The notes under the pieces were generated by a model. The model was not told the origin of the DNA. It did not search any database and was given only the letters and a program-made list of their open reading frames with translations. A program made the position numbers and the translations under genes. 64,000 bases of DNA, from positions 159,990-223,989 of the forward strand of contig NZ_LN611423.1 in NCBI RefSeq assembly GCF_000821245.2, given 5' to 3'. The DNA comes from Virgibacillus senegalensis (GTDB lineage: Bacteria > Bacillota > Bacilli > Bacillales > Amphibacillaceae). Each line of letters starts with the position of its first letter. Positions within the stretch are counted from its first letter, which is position 1. Positions 28,995 to 37,716 of the stretch are shown piece after piece.

Positions 28995-30530
28995 TTATTC
29001 CCACTCTATCGTTGCTGGCGGCTTGCTGGTCACGTCATAAACAACCCGGTTGATATGGTCGACTTCATTCACGATCCGAGTAGAAATCTTTTCGAGTACA
29101 TCCCATGGAATTCTTGCCCAGTCCGATGTCATTCCATCAATCGAGGTAACCGCACGGATACCGATTGTATAGTCATAGGTTCTGGCATCGCCCATGACAC
29201 CTACACTTCGGATGTCCGGAAGCACTGTGAAGTACTGCCAAATATCCCTCTCCAAACCGGCCCGTTTCACTTCTTCGCGTAGAATCGCATCCGATTCCCG
29301 GACAATTTCGATTTTCTCTTCCGTGACTTCTCCAAGCACCCGAATGCCTAGTCCAGGCCCCGGGAAAGGCTGGCGCCAGACAATTTCTTCCGGCACACCA
29401 AGCTCAATACCCAATTCTCTTACTTCATCTTTGAACAGTGTGTTCAGTGGCTCGAGCAGCTCGAACTGCATGTTTTCCGGGAGTCCGCCTACATTGTGGT
29501 GAGATTTGATCGTTTGGGCTGTTTCGGTGCCGCTCTCGACGATATCCGTGTACAGCGTTCCCTGCGCAAGGTAATCAATTTCCTTCAGCTTTTCTGCCTC
29601 ATCATCGAACACATAGATAAACTCGTTGCCGATAATTTTCCGTTTTTGTTCGGGATCGGATACACCGCGCAGCTTTTCTAAAAACCGTTCCTTGGCATCT
29701 ACACGGATGATATTCATGTGAAAGTCGTCGCGGAAGGTTTCCATCACCATGTCGCCTTCATTTTTACGAAGCAGTCCGTGGTCTACAAATATACAGGTAA
29801 GCTGATCGCCGATCGCTTTATGGATCAAGGCTGCGACTACAGATGAATCCACCCCGCCGCTAAGGGCACAAAGAACCTTCTTATCGCCGACTTTGGCGCG
29901 AATTTTTTCTACTTCCTGTTCGACGAAGTTTTCCATCGTCCAGTCGCCGCTTGCCTGGCAAACATCAAAAACGAACTGTTTTAACAGATTGTTGCCGTAT
30001 TCTGTGTTCCTTACTTCCGGATGGAATTGAACACCATACAGTTGCTTATCGGTATTGCTGATAGCCGCAACCGGAGTGGAATAACTGGTGGCATCGATGG
30101 AGAAGCCTTCGGCGGGCTCGATAACTTTATCACCGTGGCTCATCCAAACCGTTTGCTTAGCCGGAGTACCGTTAAACAATACCGGACTGCGCTGCAGATC
30201 AATATCCGCCTTGCCGTACTCTCTGTCTTTTGCTCTTTCGACATGGCCACCGTAATGATGGGTCATCAACTGCATGCCATAACAGATACCCAGAATCGGA
30301 ATTCCCAATTCGAATATTTCCTTATCACAGCGGAAACTGTTTTCGTCATAGACACTATGTGGTCCACCTGAAAGGATGATTCCTTTCGGGTTCAAACGCT
30401 TGATCGTTTCAGCCGTTAAACGATGGGAATGCAACTCACTATAAACACCGAATTCTCTTATTCTTCTGGTGATTAATTGATTGTATTGACTGCCAAAATC
30501 AAGGACTAAAATCATTTCATTGTTTTCCAA
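28995..30530 (-). CDS. guaA: GMP synthase (glutamine-hydrolysing)
   Basis: Converts XMP to GMP. The N-terminal glutaminase domain has [18 protein letters not shown], the nucleophile Cys in GICYGMQLM and His in QFHPEV. The synthetase domain has the PP-loop [12 protein letters not shown], and the C-terminal dimer domain ends in [10 protein letters not shown] chose TTG at 30530, nine bases after AAGGAG, giving 511 residues, close to the usual 513. An in-frame ATG at 30569 has no ribosome site, and one at 30539 abuts AAGGAG. Confidence 0.97.
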   Translation of the reverse strand: MENNEMILVLDFGSQYNQLITRRIREFGVYSELHSHRLTAETIKRLNPKGIILSGGPHSVYDENSFRCDKEIFELGIPILGICYGMQLMTHHYGGHVERAKDREYGKADIDLQRSPVLFNGTPAKQTVWMSHGDKVIEPAEGFSIDATSYSTPVAAISNTDKQLYGVQFHPEVRNTEYGNNLLKQFVFDVCQASGDWTMENFVEQEVEKIRAKVGDKKVLCALSGGVDSSVVAALIHKAIGDQLTCIFVDHGLLRKNEGDMVMETFRDDFHMNIIRVDAKERFLEKLRGVSDPEQKRKIIGNEFIYVFDDEAEKLKEIDYLAQGTLYTDIVESGTETAQTIKSHHNVGGLPENMQFELLEPLNTLFKDEVRELGIELGVPEEIVWRQPFPGPGLGIRVLGEVTEEKIEIVRESDAILREEVKRAGLERDIWQYFTVLPDIRSVGVMGDARTYDYTIGIRAVTSIDGMTSDWARIPWDVLEKISTRIVNEVDHINRVVYDVTSKPPATIEWE

Positions 30531-30626
30531 TCCATCCATCTCCTTAGCTTTGCAAATTGGTTGTCTCATTTTCCTGTCGTGCAGCCGCCGGTGTTATCTT
30601 CCGGAATCGGCAGTATCTTTATCCAT

Positions 30627-30676
30627 AAAAAATAGATTTCCGCCTTCCTATCTCCAGGAAGGCAGAAATCTATACG
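30627..30676 (-). terminator. Riboswitch terminator of guaA
   Basis: Minus strand ATAGATTTC-GCCTTCC pairs with GGAAGGC-GAAATCTAT and runs into six T residues. It is the strongest of the three purine-leader terminators. Confidence 0.93.
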
Positions 30677-30708
30677 ACGACACAGCTTGGCACAGCTGTT
30701 GATTTCCA

Positions 30709-30779
30709 CCTCCATAGTCAGAGCGTTTACGGTGCTCCGGTAGAGACTCTCGAACCATATTATCGAGGATATATGAAGT
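30709..30779 (-). ncRNA. Guanine-class purine riboswitch aptamer (guaA)
   Basis: Minus strand core elements CATATATCCTCGA, AGTCTCTACCGG, ACCGTAAACG and GACTATGGAGG. The specificity base is C. GMP synthesis is thus switched off by guanine or hypoxanthine. Confidence 0.95.
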
Positions 30780-30836
30780 GTTTGTTTACTTTGTTTTCCA
30801 GCCCTGAAAAGCCAAGGCTCCGTTTGAATTGTTACT

Positions 30837-30866
30837 ATTCTATCAGCGCTGCAGCAAGCTGGTCAA
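30837..30866 (-). promoter_or_regulatory. guaA promoter overlapping the end of yebA
   Basis: Minus strand boxes TTGACC (30861-30866) and TAGAAT (30837-30842), 18 bases apart. The -35 box covers the yebA stop codon. No PurR box was seen upstream. Confidence 0.7.
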
Positions 30867-33070
30867 GACAATGCGCGTTTAATTAAGTTTTCCCACAATT
30901 CAGTGATTTTCCTCCACTGTATCGAATCTGTTTCCTTTCGGTAAAGCATCCGTTCATATTGATGTGTAAGCCGGAGCATATCCTGTGACCCAAAGCGTCT
31001 ATCAACCTGAATAGCGTATTCTCTTAACGTTTGGCCATCCTGCCGTCCCATGCCTTTATGGCTCAATAATTTCAACAGGAACAAATAAGCTTCCTGGTAC
31101 ACCTGCTGGTTTGGCTTGTGATGAAATTTTCTGCTCATCCATACCGCCATCCAACGGTAACGCATGATAAAGGCCAACAAACCTGCAGCAACTACGATAA
31201 GGGCTGCACCAACGGCTGTCCAACTCCAGTTGTCGGACAGATTTGCATTGTTATTGCTGGCCGGAGTCGTTTCTTCCTCTTCTGCTCCGACTTCCTGTTG
31301 GTTGCCGGGACGCTCCTGTTCTTCCTGTTCAGCAGCTTCATCTGTATCCGTACTGTCCTCCTGCTGGCTGACATCCCGATAAAAATCTACCGGGTTGCTA
31401 AAGCCCTGCGTCGGTTCAAACGGTACCCAGCCTACTTCCGGAAAATAAACCTCCACCCACGAATGCGCATTGGAGTTGGTTACTTTATACGTATTCAGCC
31501 CCTCTATACTATCCTCAGGTGAAGCTGCCAGCTCCCCTCCGGTGAAACCCTTCACCCAGCGTGCCGGAATACCGAGCGTCCGGAGCATGACCGTCATCGA
31601 GGTCGAATAGTTATCACAGTATCCCGCCTGTGTCTCGAATAAAAATTGATCGACATAGTCCTGATTACGGCCTGGTACCGCGACATCCTCTGTTTGGTAG
31701 ACATAACCGTTTCGGTTGAAGTACTGTTCGACAGCCTTTACCTGCTCATATCTCGTCTCCTCGTCTGAAACGATTTGGCTGGCAAGATTGCCCACCCTAT
31801 TCGGCAGATCATCTGGAAGCTGGAGATAGCTTTCCTTGATTTCCTCCGGATCCTCTCCGTCGATTTCATTCAGCTGGTCGATTGAAAAGGACGGGTTGTC
31901 ATAGGAAATCTGATACTGATCGACGATCCCCTGCTGTTCAGGAGCTTCCACGGCAATCGAACCGAATTTGTCGTCGACTAAATAATTTACCTCTTCCTCT
32001 CCATTCACCTGCTTGATTCCATACGGGTAGACAAGTTTGGAGAAAAATGCATTGGATTGAAAGGTAACCATGCCTTCAAGCGGCTCGGTATCAACAGAAC
32101 GTTCGAATGTACTCAAATCCACCGAACCGTCGCTGGTCAAGTTATATTCCGGTTCCCCTGATCGCTCCCAGCCCTTTCCTGTGTAGATGTCCTTTGTTTC
32201 AATTCGCCAATAATGCTTTTCCTCGACTTGAGCCTGAAAGACAAGTGTATCGTCCTGAACAAAGGAACCGCCGAGTCGGGAGTCGTCCTCCCCATAACCG
32301 ACTTTCTGTACACCGCCGATACCTCCTTCTCCGAAACCGGCATCAGGTGATGTGCTTGTTAAATACGGGACAGGATCAGGCCATTGAGGATCAAGCTTCG
32401 GAGCCGCAAAACCGACAACACCGGAAAATAAAATCACGGCAACGAGAGGCAGCACCCAGGCGGAAACGCGTTTTAAACCAGTGAAGGTCATTGCTTCCCT
32501 GCCCAATTCTTTATAAAAATTGGAGATGCCGAGTGCAATAAGCGACACGGTAAATGCACGAACAATGGCCATATCCGCTTCATAGGTGGTGAATGTATCA
32601 AGCACCGTCAAGTAAATGAAGGTCAGCAGCACAAATAGAAATATCCTTTTCGAAATCACAAACCAGTAATACATCAAATAGCTCATCAGCCATAGTAAAA
32701 CCAAAAACAACAGACTACGGAACAGCGGAGTGATTTCGATCCAATTCTGGCTGGCAATCATTTCGACATTGTATTGCATATGCAGGTAAAGTAAATAAAA
32801 CCAACCTTTTGTGAACATCGTTTCGGAAATAAACAAACCATCAAGCACGAACAGTAAACCGCCAAATTTCAACAATATCGACAGCCACCACTTCATATCC
32901 AGAACCGATATAACAAAACAGAATCCGGTATAAATCACAAAGGCCGACATACTTCCTGTATCGGTCAACGTCTCTAACGGACGGAGCCATTCCCAAAGCA
33001 GCAAGAATCCACACAAATAAATGATCATCCGAAAAACAAGCTGGCGTTTATTGCTTGAAGACATTGGCAT
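30863..33070 (-). CDS. yebA: Membrane transglutaminase-like protein YebA
   Basis: This 735-residue protein has about six N-terminal membrane helices, an extracellular transglutaminase-like domain, a Glu/Gln-rich linker, one more membrane helix (WTAVGAALIVVAAGLLAFIM) and a cytosolic DUF4129-like tail. The papain-like residues are visible: Cys in AGYCDNYSTSM and His in NAHSWVEVYFP; the third position reads FEPT, with Glu where Asp is common. The family often travels with DUF58 and MoxR genes, as here. The reaction is unknown. Confidence 0.93.
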   Translation of the reverse strand: MPMSSSNKRQLVFRMIIYLCGFLLLWEWLRPLETLTDTGSMSAFVIYTGFCFVISVLDMKWWLSILLKFGGLLFVLDGLFISETMFTKGWFYLLYLHMQYNVEMIASQNWIEITPLFRSLLFLVLLWLMSYLMYYWFVISKRIFLFVLLTFIYLTVLDTFTTYEADMAIVRAFTVSLIALGISNFYKELGREAMTFTGLKRVSAWVLPLVAVILFSGVVGFAAPKLDPQWPDPVPYLTSTSPDAGFGEGGIGGVQKVGYGEDDSRLGGSFVQDDTLVFQAQVEEKHYWRIETKDIYTGKGWERSGEPEYNLTSDGSVDLSTFERSVDTEPLEGMVTFQSNAFFSKLVYPYGIKQVNGEEEVNYLVDDKFGSIAVEAPEQQGIVDQYQISYDNPSFSIDQLNEIDGEDPEEIKESYLQLPDDLPNRVGNLASQIVSDEETRYEQVKAVEQYFNRNGYVYQTEDVAVPGRNQDYVDQFLFETQAGYCDNYSTSMTVMLRTLGIPARWVKGFTGGELAASPEDSIEGLNTYKVTNSNAHSWVEVYFPEVGWVPFEPTQGFSNPVDFYRDVSQQEDSTDTDEAAEQEEQERPGNQQEVGAEEEETTPASNNNANLSDNWSWTAVGAALIVVAAGLLAFIMRYRWMAVWMSRKFHHKPNQQVYQEAYLFLLKLLSHKGMGRQDGQTLREYAIQVDRRFGSQDMLRLTHQYERMLYRKETDSIQWRKITELWENLIKRALS

Positions 33071-34335
33071 CAGCTGCTCACCTCAAGCTTCTGCTGTACC
33101 AGTAGTTCTTCCGTCAGCACATTGACCGACACGCCACTGGCAGATAATTGATGAATCATTCTGTTATCTTCCCCCGTTACTGTTGAAGATGATTTAATCA
33201 AAAAGACAACGATCTTTTTACTTTTTCGTTTTAACCGCTCCAATGCTTTAAGGGTGGCCTGATCCAGCTGATTGGTGACAACCATGGCGACAACTCCCTG
33301 CGGAATATTGCGGATTTCCTGTTCAAGCAGCCGGGAAAACGATACATTAACTCCCGGCTGAATCCGGGACAAATAATTTTGGTTTAAAACATTTTTAGCA
33401 GGATTTTCTTGGAACGGGAAGAACACCCGCTCCTCGCCAAGGCCGATGAAGGTCAGCTGAGAGGTTTTCCGCTGTAAGGATTCCAGTAAGGAAGCAGTCA
33501 CTTCGACACTGCCTTCAAAAGCGAGCGGATGTTGATCTGAAAAGGCGACTGCATCCAGGATCAGCACGATGTTCGAGCTCTTTTCCTGTTCGAATTCCTT
33601 CGTCATGACTGTGTTTTTTCTTGCAGTCGTTTTCCAATCGATCCAGGAAAAACGGTCACCCGGCATATATTCTCTTACGCCAGTGACAACGTTGGTGTTT
33701 TTAGCAGTGACATTATAAGAAGCAGACTCACCCTCTTCAAAACTATTCACTTTTTCCCGGAAGATCATTTCGCGCTCGGAGGGAACAACCAAAAGATAAC
33801 TCGTAGTCGGATAGACATATTCCTTCTTGACAAAGCCGAAGAAATCCCCGGTTTTTACCCGAAAAGCCCGGAGTTGATGCTCCCCGCGCGGGAGGTTATC
33901 TAAGGTATAACGGTACGACCATTTCCGCTTGAACCAGGGAAAGGAAACTCGTTTCTCCACTCTGCGTTTTGTCAGCGCACCCTTTTGATTCATATGCTGG
34001 AACTTCAGCCGGCTCGTGTCCTCTTTTTGCAGGCTGACTGGAAAATATTCTTCTACAATGCAGTAATAAAGCGGAAAAGCGAAGCGTCGTTCCAGTTCCA
34101 CTTCGACGGAAATGTTTCCAGAGGCCTGAACGATATGATTGGACAAGCGGCGTGTCACGTTCCAATTGGAAATCGGATAAATTAGCAATAAAAACATATG
34201 GACAATGATCGGAAGAAAGCTGTAAAACAAAAACCAACTGACAAAGCCACCCTGGAACATGGCATAAGCAAAAAACACGCCCAATAACAGGAATACGAAG
34301 AAAAATTTTAAGCCCATTGAAACCGAGCGTTTCAT
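33070..34335 (-). CDS. yeaD: DUF58 protein YeaD
   Basis: This 421-residue protein has two N-terminal membrane helices, a beta-rich part, and the DUF58 signature YMPGDRFSWIDWKTTARKN, followed by a vWA-like segment (NIVLILDAVAF). DUF58 proteins are thought to work with MoxR ATPases. It shares one base with yebA and overlaps the yeaC stop in a TAATG junction, so the three are coupled. Confidence 0.93.
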   Translation of the reverse strand: MKRSVSMGLKFFFVFLLLGVFFAYAMFQGGFVSWFLFYSFLPIIVHMFLLLIYPISNWNVTRRLSNHIVQASGNISVEVELERRFAFPLYYCIVEEYFPVSLQKEDTSRLKFQHMNQKGALTKRRVEKRVSFPWFKRKWSYRYTLDNLPRGEHQLRAFRVKTGDFFGFVKKEYVYPTTSYLLVVPSEREMIFREKVNSFEEGESASYNVTAKNTNVVTGVREYMPGDRFSWIDWKTTARKNTVMTKEFEQEKSSNIVLILDAVAFSDQHPLAFEGSVEVTASLLESLQRKTSQLTFIGLGEERVFFPFQENPAKNVLNQNYLSRIQPGVNVSFSRLLEQEIRNIPQGVVAMVVTNQLDQATLKALERLKRKSKKIVVFLIKSSSTVTGEDNRMIHQLSASGVSVNVLTEELLVQQKLEVSS

Positions 34336-35300
34336 TAACTATATTCCTTTCGGACAGGAATTGATGCATTGTCGAGCAGCTCTTCGATAATCATCTCTGC
34401 AGTCGTTCCTTCATACTTAGCCTCTGAGGTCAAAATGATTCGATGGGCCAACACGAATGGCGCCAAGTACTTTACATCATCCGGCAGGACATAATCGCGG
34501 TCGTGGATATAAGCATAAGCTTTGGCTGCTTTCATCAACGCAATCGATCCGCGGGGACTGACCCCCAAATAGGCAGCCCGATGTTCCCGTGTGCCGGTGA
34601 CGATATCGATGATATATCGCTGGACGTTCTGGTCCATATATACATCCTTCACTTCTGCTTGGATGGTGATTAATTCTTCTTTGCTGAGCACTGCTTCGAT
34701 TTCGTGGATGGGATGCGTTTTCGAGGTCTTTTCCAACATTTGCAGTTCTTCCTGGGCGGTCGGATAACCCATTTTCAGTTTGAGCAGAAATCGGTCAAGC
34801 TGCGCTTCCGGCAATGGATATGTCCCCTCGTACTCGATCGGATTTTGGGTGGCCATGACAAAGAACGGTTTTTTCAGCTCAATCGTATTGCCATCAACCG
34901 TCACACTGTTTTCTTCCATGCCTTCCAGCAGAGCTGACTGGGTTTTCGGCGATGTACGATTGATTTCATCTGCAAGGACGACATTGCCGAGAATGGGGCC
35001 GCCACGAAATTCAAACTCCAATTCCTTTGGGTTGTATATCGAAACTCCAGTTACATCGGATGGAAGCAAATCCGGTGTAAACTGGATTCTTTTAAAATCG
35101 CAATCTAGCGATTTAGCCAGAGTACGGACAAGCATGGTTTTTCCTACTCCCGGAACATCCTCGAGAAGGACATGTCCATCGGCCAATAATGCAACGAGAC
35201 TTAACGTCGCTGGCTCATCTTTTCCTACAATCACTTTGTTAATGTTTCTTAGGACTTTACTGATCTTGGAGTTGTACAAAAAAGCGTGCTGCTGGGTCAT
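34335..35300 (-). CDS. yeaC: MoxR-family AAA+ ATPase YeaC
   Basis: An ATPase of about 321 residues with Walker A DVPGVGKTML, Walker B NVVLADEINR, sensor 1 ATQNPIEYEGTYPLPEAQLDRF and a C-terminal lid. MoxR proteins are chaperone-like ATPases, often paired with vWA or DUF58 partners. I chose ATG at 35300, with GGAG upstream; the frame is open to 35345 without a better ribosome site. It is first in the yeaC-yeaD-yebA operon. The function of this trio remains open. Confidence 0.95.
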   Translation of the reverse strand: MTQQHAFLYNSKISKVLRNINKVIVGKDEPATLSLVALLADGHVLLEDVPGVGKTMLVRTLAKSLDCDFKRIQFTPDLLPSDVTGVSIYNPKELEFEFRGGPILGNVVLADEINRTSPKTQSALLEGMEENSVTVDGNTIELKKPFFVMATQNPIEYEGTYPLPEAQLDRFLLKLKMGYPTAQEELQMLEKTSKTHPIHEIEAVLSKEELITIQAEVKDVYMDQNVQRYIIDIVTGTREHRAAYLGVSPRGSIALMKAAKAYAYIHDRDYVLPDDVKYLAPFVLAHRIILTSEAKYEGTTAEMIIEELLDNASIPVRKEYS

Positions 35301-35567
35301 AAAGATACATACTCCTTCCAATTTTTTTATGTGCAGGTCGTACACATAATTTCCCTATTATAACTATACTACATTCGTACTAGAGCCGTCCAAGCTGCAA
35401 CAGGAAGAAAAACAGGAAATAAACGGATTTTTCGGAAAAGTCATTCGCTGGGATCCATATTTTTGTCCAGTAAGAAGGGTATCTGCCTATTTCCTTTCCG
35501 GATAAGCTCATTTTGGGTATTGGCACAATAGAATATTGGTGAATACAAAAAAAGAAGGTGATTGACT

Positions 35568-35900
35568 TTGATCCATGAAGATGAGATGAGACAATATCCT
35601 CCATTCGGCTATTCAGGGGCAGGCAATTATCCAGGATACGGCCAGGGCGGCTATCCTGGCTACGGTGGTGGTTATCCAGGGCATGGCTACACTCCACATC
35701 ACGGCGGCCAACCATGGCACCACCATCACGGACCACACCATGGTTATCCTCATTGGAATTATCCAGGTCACCATTACCCTGGGCATGGTTACCCGGGACA
35801 TGGTTTCCCTGGTCAGGGTGGTTATCCAGGGCATGGAGGAGGATTCCCAGGCCACGGTTACAGCCCATATAGCCAATACGATTACGACGACTTCGACTAA
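35568..35900 (+). CDS. His/Gly/Pro/Tyr-rich repeat protein
   Basis: A protein of 110 residues starting at TTG 35568, nine bases after AGAAGG. After a short acidic start it is made of degenerate repeats of PGHG(Y/F) and GGYPGYG type. A His-dense centre includes WHHHHGPHHG, and the tail is acidic (YDYDDFD). There is no signal peptide or membrane helix. Such composition occurs in spore coat proteins and metal-binding proteins; both are possible. It is expressed away from the MoxR operon. I do not recognise a named family. Confidence 0.8.
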   Translation: MIHEDEMRQYPPFGYSGAGNYPGYGQGGYPGYGGGYPGHGYTPHHGGQPWHHHHGPHHGYPHWNYPGHHYPGHGYPGHGFPGQGGYPGHGGGFPGHGYSPYSQYDYDDFD

Positions 35901-35940
35901 CCCTAAATAACGGGGAGGAATCAGAAGAGATAGAAAAACC

Positions 35941-36000
35941 GGGGACTGACCCCCACCTCATTAGCGCGCTAAAGTGGTAGATCGTTGGGGGTCAGTCCCC
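35941..36000. repeat. 15-bp perfect inverted repeat with 30-base loop
   Basis: GGGGACTGACCCCCA at 35941-35955 is the exact reverse complement of 35986-36000. Each arm is itself partly self-complementary (GGGG..CCCC). It lies between the repeat-protein gene and a normal terminator. Confidence 0.85.
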
Positions 36001-36008
36001 ACAAACAC

Positions 36009-36061
36009 AAAAAACACCCTGAAGGGCGGCTCCGTTGGGGAGTGTGCTTTCAGGGTGTTTT
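36009..36061. terminator. Bidirectional terminator between convergent genes
   Basis: AAAACACCCTGAA pairs with TTCAGGGTGTTTT around a 26-base loop, with A and T runs outside. It can end both the His/Gly-rich gene and the small gene at 36078. Confidence 0.85.
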
Positions 36062-36077
36062 CCTATCTATAGGGTTT

Positions 36078-36260
36078 CTAGAAAAGGTTCTGGGCTTGTG
36101 GCGTGTTGCCTTTTCCTTGGCCGGTAATACCGGACATCATTGGCATCGACTGTTGGATTGTTTTACCCAGCCCTTGTCCTTTCGTCATGCTGTAATAAGC
36201 TGCGGCACCGATTCCTACTGAGGCAATCAGCGGAATCCACATACCTCGTTGCTTGTCCAT
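36078..36260 (-). CDS. Small hydrophobic protein of unknown function
   Basis: This 60-residue protein has one hydrophobic stretch (WIPLIASVGIGAAAYYSM) and a Gly/Gln-rich tail. An AGGGGGTG ribosome site nine bases before the ATG makes it a real gene. Similar short proteins occur in Bacillaceae without known role. It is 180 bases beyond the polyol operon, so probably separate. Confidence 0.72.
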   Translation of the reverse strand: MDKQRGMWIPLIASVGIGAAAYYSMTKGQGLGKTIQQSMPMMSGITGQGKGNTPQAQNLF

Positions 36261-36440
36261 GAGCTGTTCACCCCCTAGATGGTCGTTCCTTGTTACTTTT
36301 CCTCAGAGTGGCCCTTTTGATACAAGGAAGTATCAAGGCAAAGTTGCCATTTTGTGGGCCGTATTGTCCATAATAAGATTAGCCATCAAGGGGAAGCTAA
36401 GCCCGTACTGCTTTCCTTTATTTTACCCAATAGGCACTGT

Positions 36441-37493
36441 TTATTCCTTATCCGGGTAAAACAACACTTTTGCAGCTTTCTCCTCACGATTAACGAGCTT
36501 TTTAAACATATCTGGCCCCTCTTCCAGCTGTATCCGGTGCGAAATCATCGGTTCGACTTGGATCGCGCCACTGCTCATATAGTGGATGGTTGACGTCCAT
36601 TCTTTCCCGGGAAATGGAGCAGACAAAGCATTCCAGGAGCCGAGCACGCGCAATTCATTACGAACGATCTTTTCGAAATAAAACCGTTCTACCTCGATAT
36701 CAGCATAAGGAATCCCCAAATAGACGACCTCTCCTCCTTTTCGCGGCAGTGCCAGGACATGGGCTGAAGTAACAGGTGATCCGGCCGACTCTACTGCAAG
36801 ATCGACACCCTGTCCGTTTGTGTGTTCCAGGATTTGCTGGTCGACGGGGCTATCCATTGGGTTTATGGTCACATCTGCACCAAGCTGGCGGGCGATCTCC
36901 AATTGTTCTTCATCTACATCGATGGCATAAACCTTTTTGGCACCAAAAATTTTCGCCCACTGAATCGCCAGCAAGCCAATATTGCCCGCTCCCATTACCG
37001 CCACTTCGGCGCCGGGGTGTACACTCGTTCGGTAAAACCCATGCGCCACCACGGATGAGGGTTCAACTAGGGCAGCTGTATCGTAATCAACGTTATCCGG
37101 CAGGCGCATGTCATGCTCAGCAGGAAGCTTGACATATTCGGCATAGGCTCCCGGATGCCTGGCGCCAATCATAGTCAATTGTTCACAGCGGGAAGGTTTA
37201 CCGCTACAACAGGATTCACATTCCCCACATGTATAGGCCGGGCACGCCGTAACCCTGTCACCCGTTTTAAAACCTGTAACAGCACTTCCCGTCTCTACAA
37301 TTTCTCCTGAAAATTCATGCCCGAACGTCATCCCTTTTACATATGGACCGAGCTTTTTATATCGAGAAAGATCTGAACCGCAAATACCTGCCGCTCTTAC
37401 CTTTATAATAACTTCATTGTCGTGTTCCAAAACAAGTTCAGGAGATAGCTCAAAGCGGAGATCCTTCACTCCGTAAAGGTTGAGTGCTTTCAT
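36441..37493 (-). CDS. Zinc-dependent polyol(-phosphate) dehydrogenase, GatD-like
   Basis: A 350-residue medium-chain dehydrogenase. Catalytic zinc ligands are in GICGSDLSRYK and GHEFSG. The structural zinc loop has four cysteines in CGECESCCSGKPSRC. The NAD motif is VMGAGNIGLLAIQWAKIFGAKKVYAIDVD, with Asp favouring NAD. It resembles galactitol-1-phosphate 5-dehydrogenases. I chose ATG at 37493, eight bases after AAAGGA. It is the last gene of the PTS operon and overlaps the small protein gene before it. Confidence 0.88.
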   Translation of the reverse strand: MKALNLYGVKDLRFELSPELVLEHDNEVIIKVRAAGICGSDLSRYKKLGPYVKGMTFGHEFSGEIVETGSAVTGFKTGDRVTACPAYTCGECESCCSGKPSRCEQLTMIGARHPGAYAEYVKLPAEHDMRLPDNVDYDTAALVEPSSVVAHGFYRTSVHPGAEVAVMGAGNIGLLAIQWAKIFGAKKVYAIDVDEEQLEIARQLGADVTINPMDSPVDQQILEHTNGQGVDLAVESAGSPVTSAHVLALPRKGGEVVYLGIPYADIEVERFYFEKIVRNELRVLGSWNALSAPFPGKEWTSTIHYMSSGAIQVEPMISHRIQLEEGPDMFKKLVNREEKAAKVLFYPDKE

Positions 37494-37674
37494 CCTTCTC
37501 ATCCTTTCTATCCTTCACCGCACGGTTGTTTTCATTCGTTTGTTTATTGCGGAAAAATAACTGATAAACCGCTGCCCCGACAATCAACGTGTTAAAAACG
37601 CTTTGATACTGAAAATAAAAGGAACTGATCATCCGGAAATTGCCGAGCATTAAATCCAAAAAGCTATCAACCAT
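37450..37674 (-). CDS. Small membrane protein between two dehydrogenases
   Basis: A 74-residue protein with one likely helix (SVFNTLIVGAAVYQLFF) and a long charged tail. AAGGAG seven bases before the ATG supports translation. Its last 44 bases overlap the start of the next dehydrogenase, so they are probably coupled. I know no family for it; it may be an accessory of the transporter. Confidence 0.7.
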   Translation of the reverse strand: MVDSFLDLMLGNFRMISSFYFQYQSVFNTLIVGAAVYQLFFRNKQTNENNRAVKDRKDEKDESTQPLRSEGSPL

Positions 37675-37716
37675 TTTCCCACTCCTTCACTGATTTTTAC
37701 TGCCCTTCAGCTTCTT

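Noticed and set aside
35380..35961. Long antisense frames (193 and 87 codons) over the His/Gly-rich gene
   Set aside because: They arise from the repetitive composition, lack ribosome sites and encode no recognisable domain; the plus-strand frame has a start, a ribosome site and a terminator.
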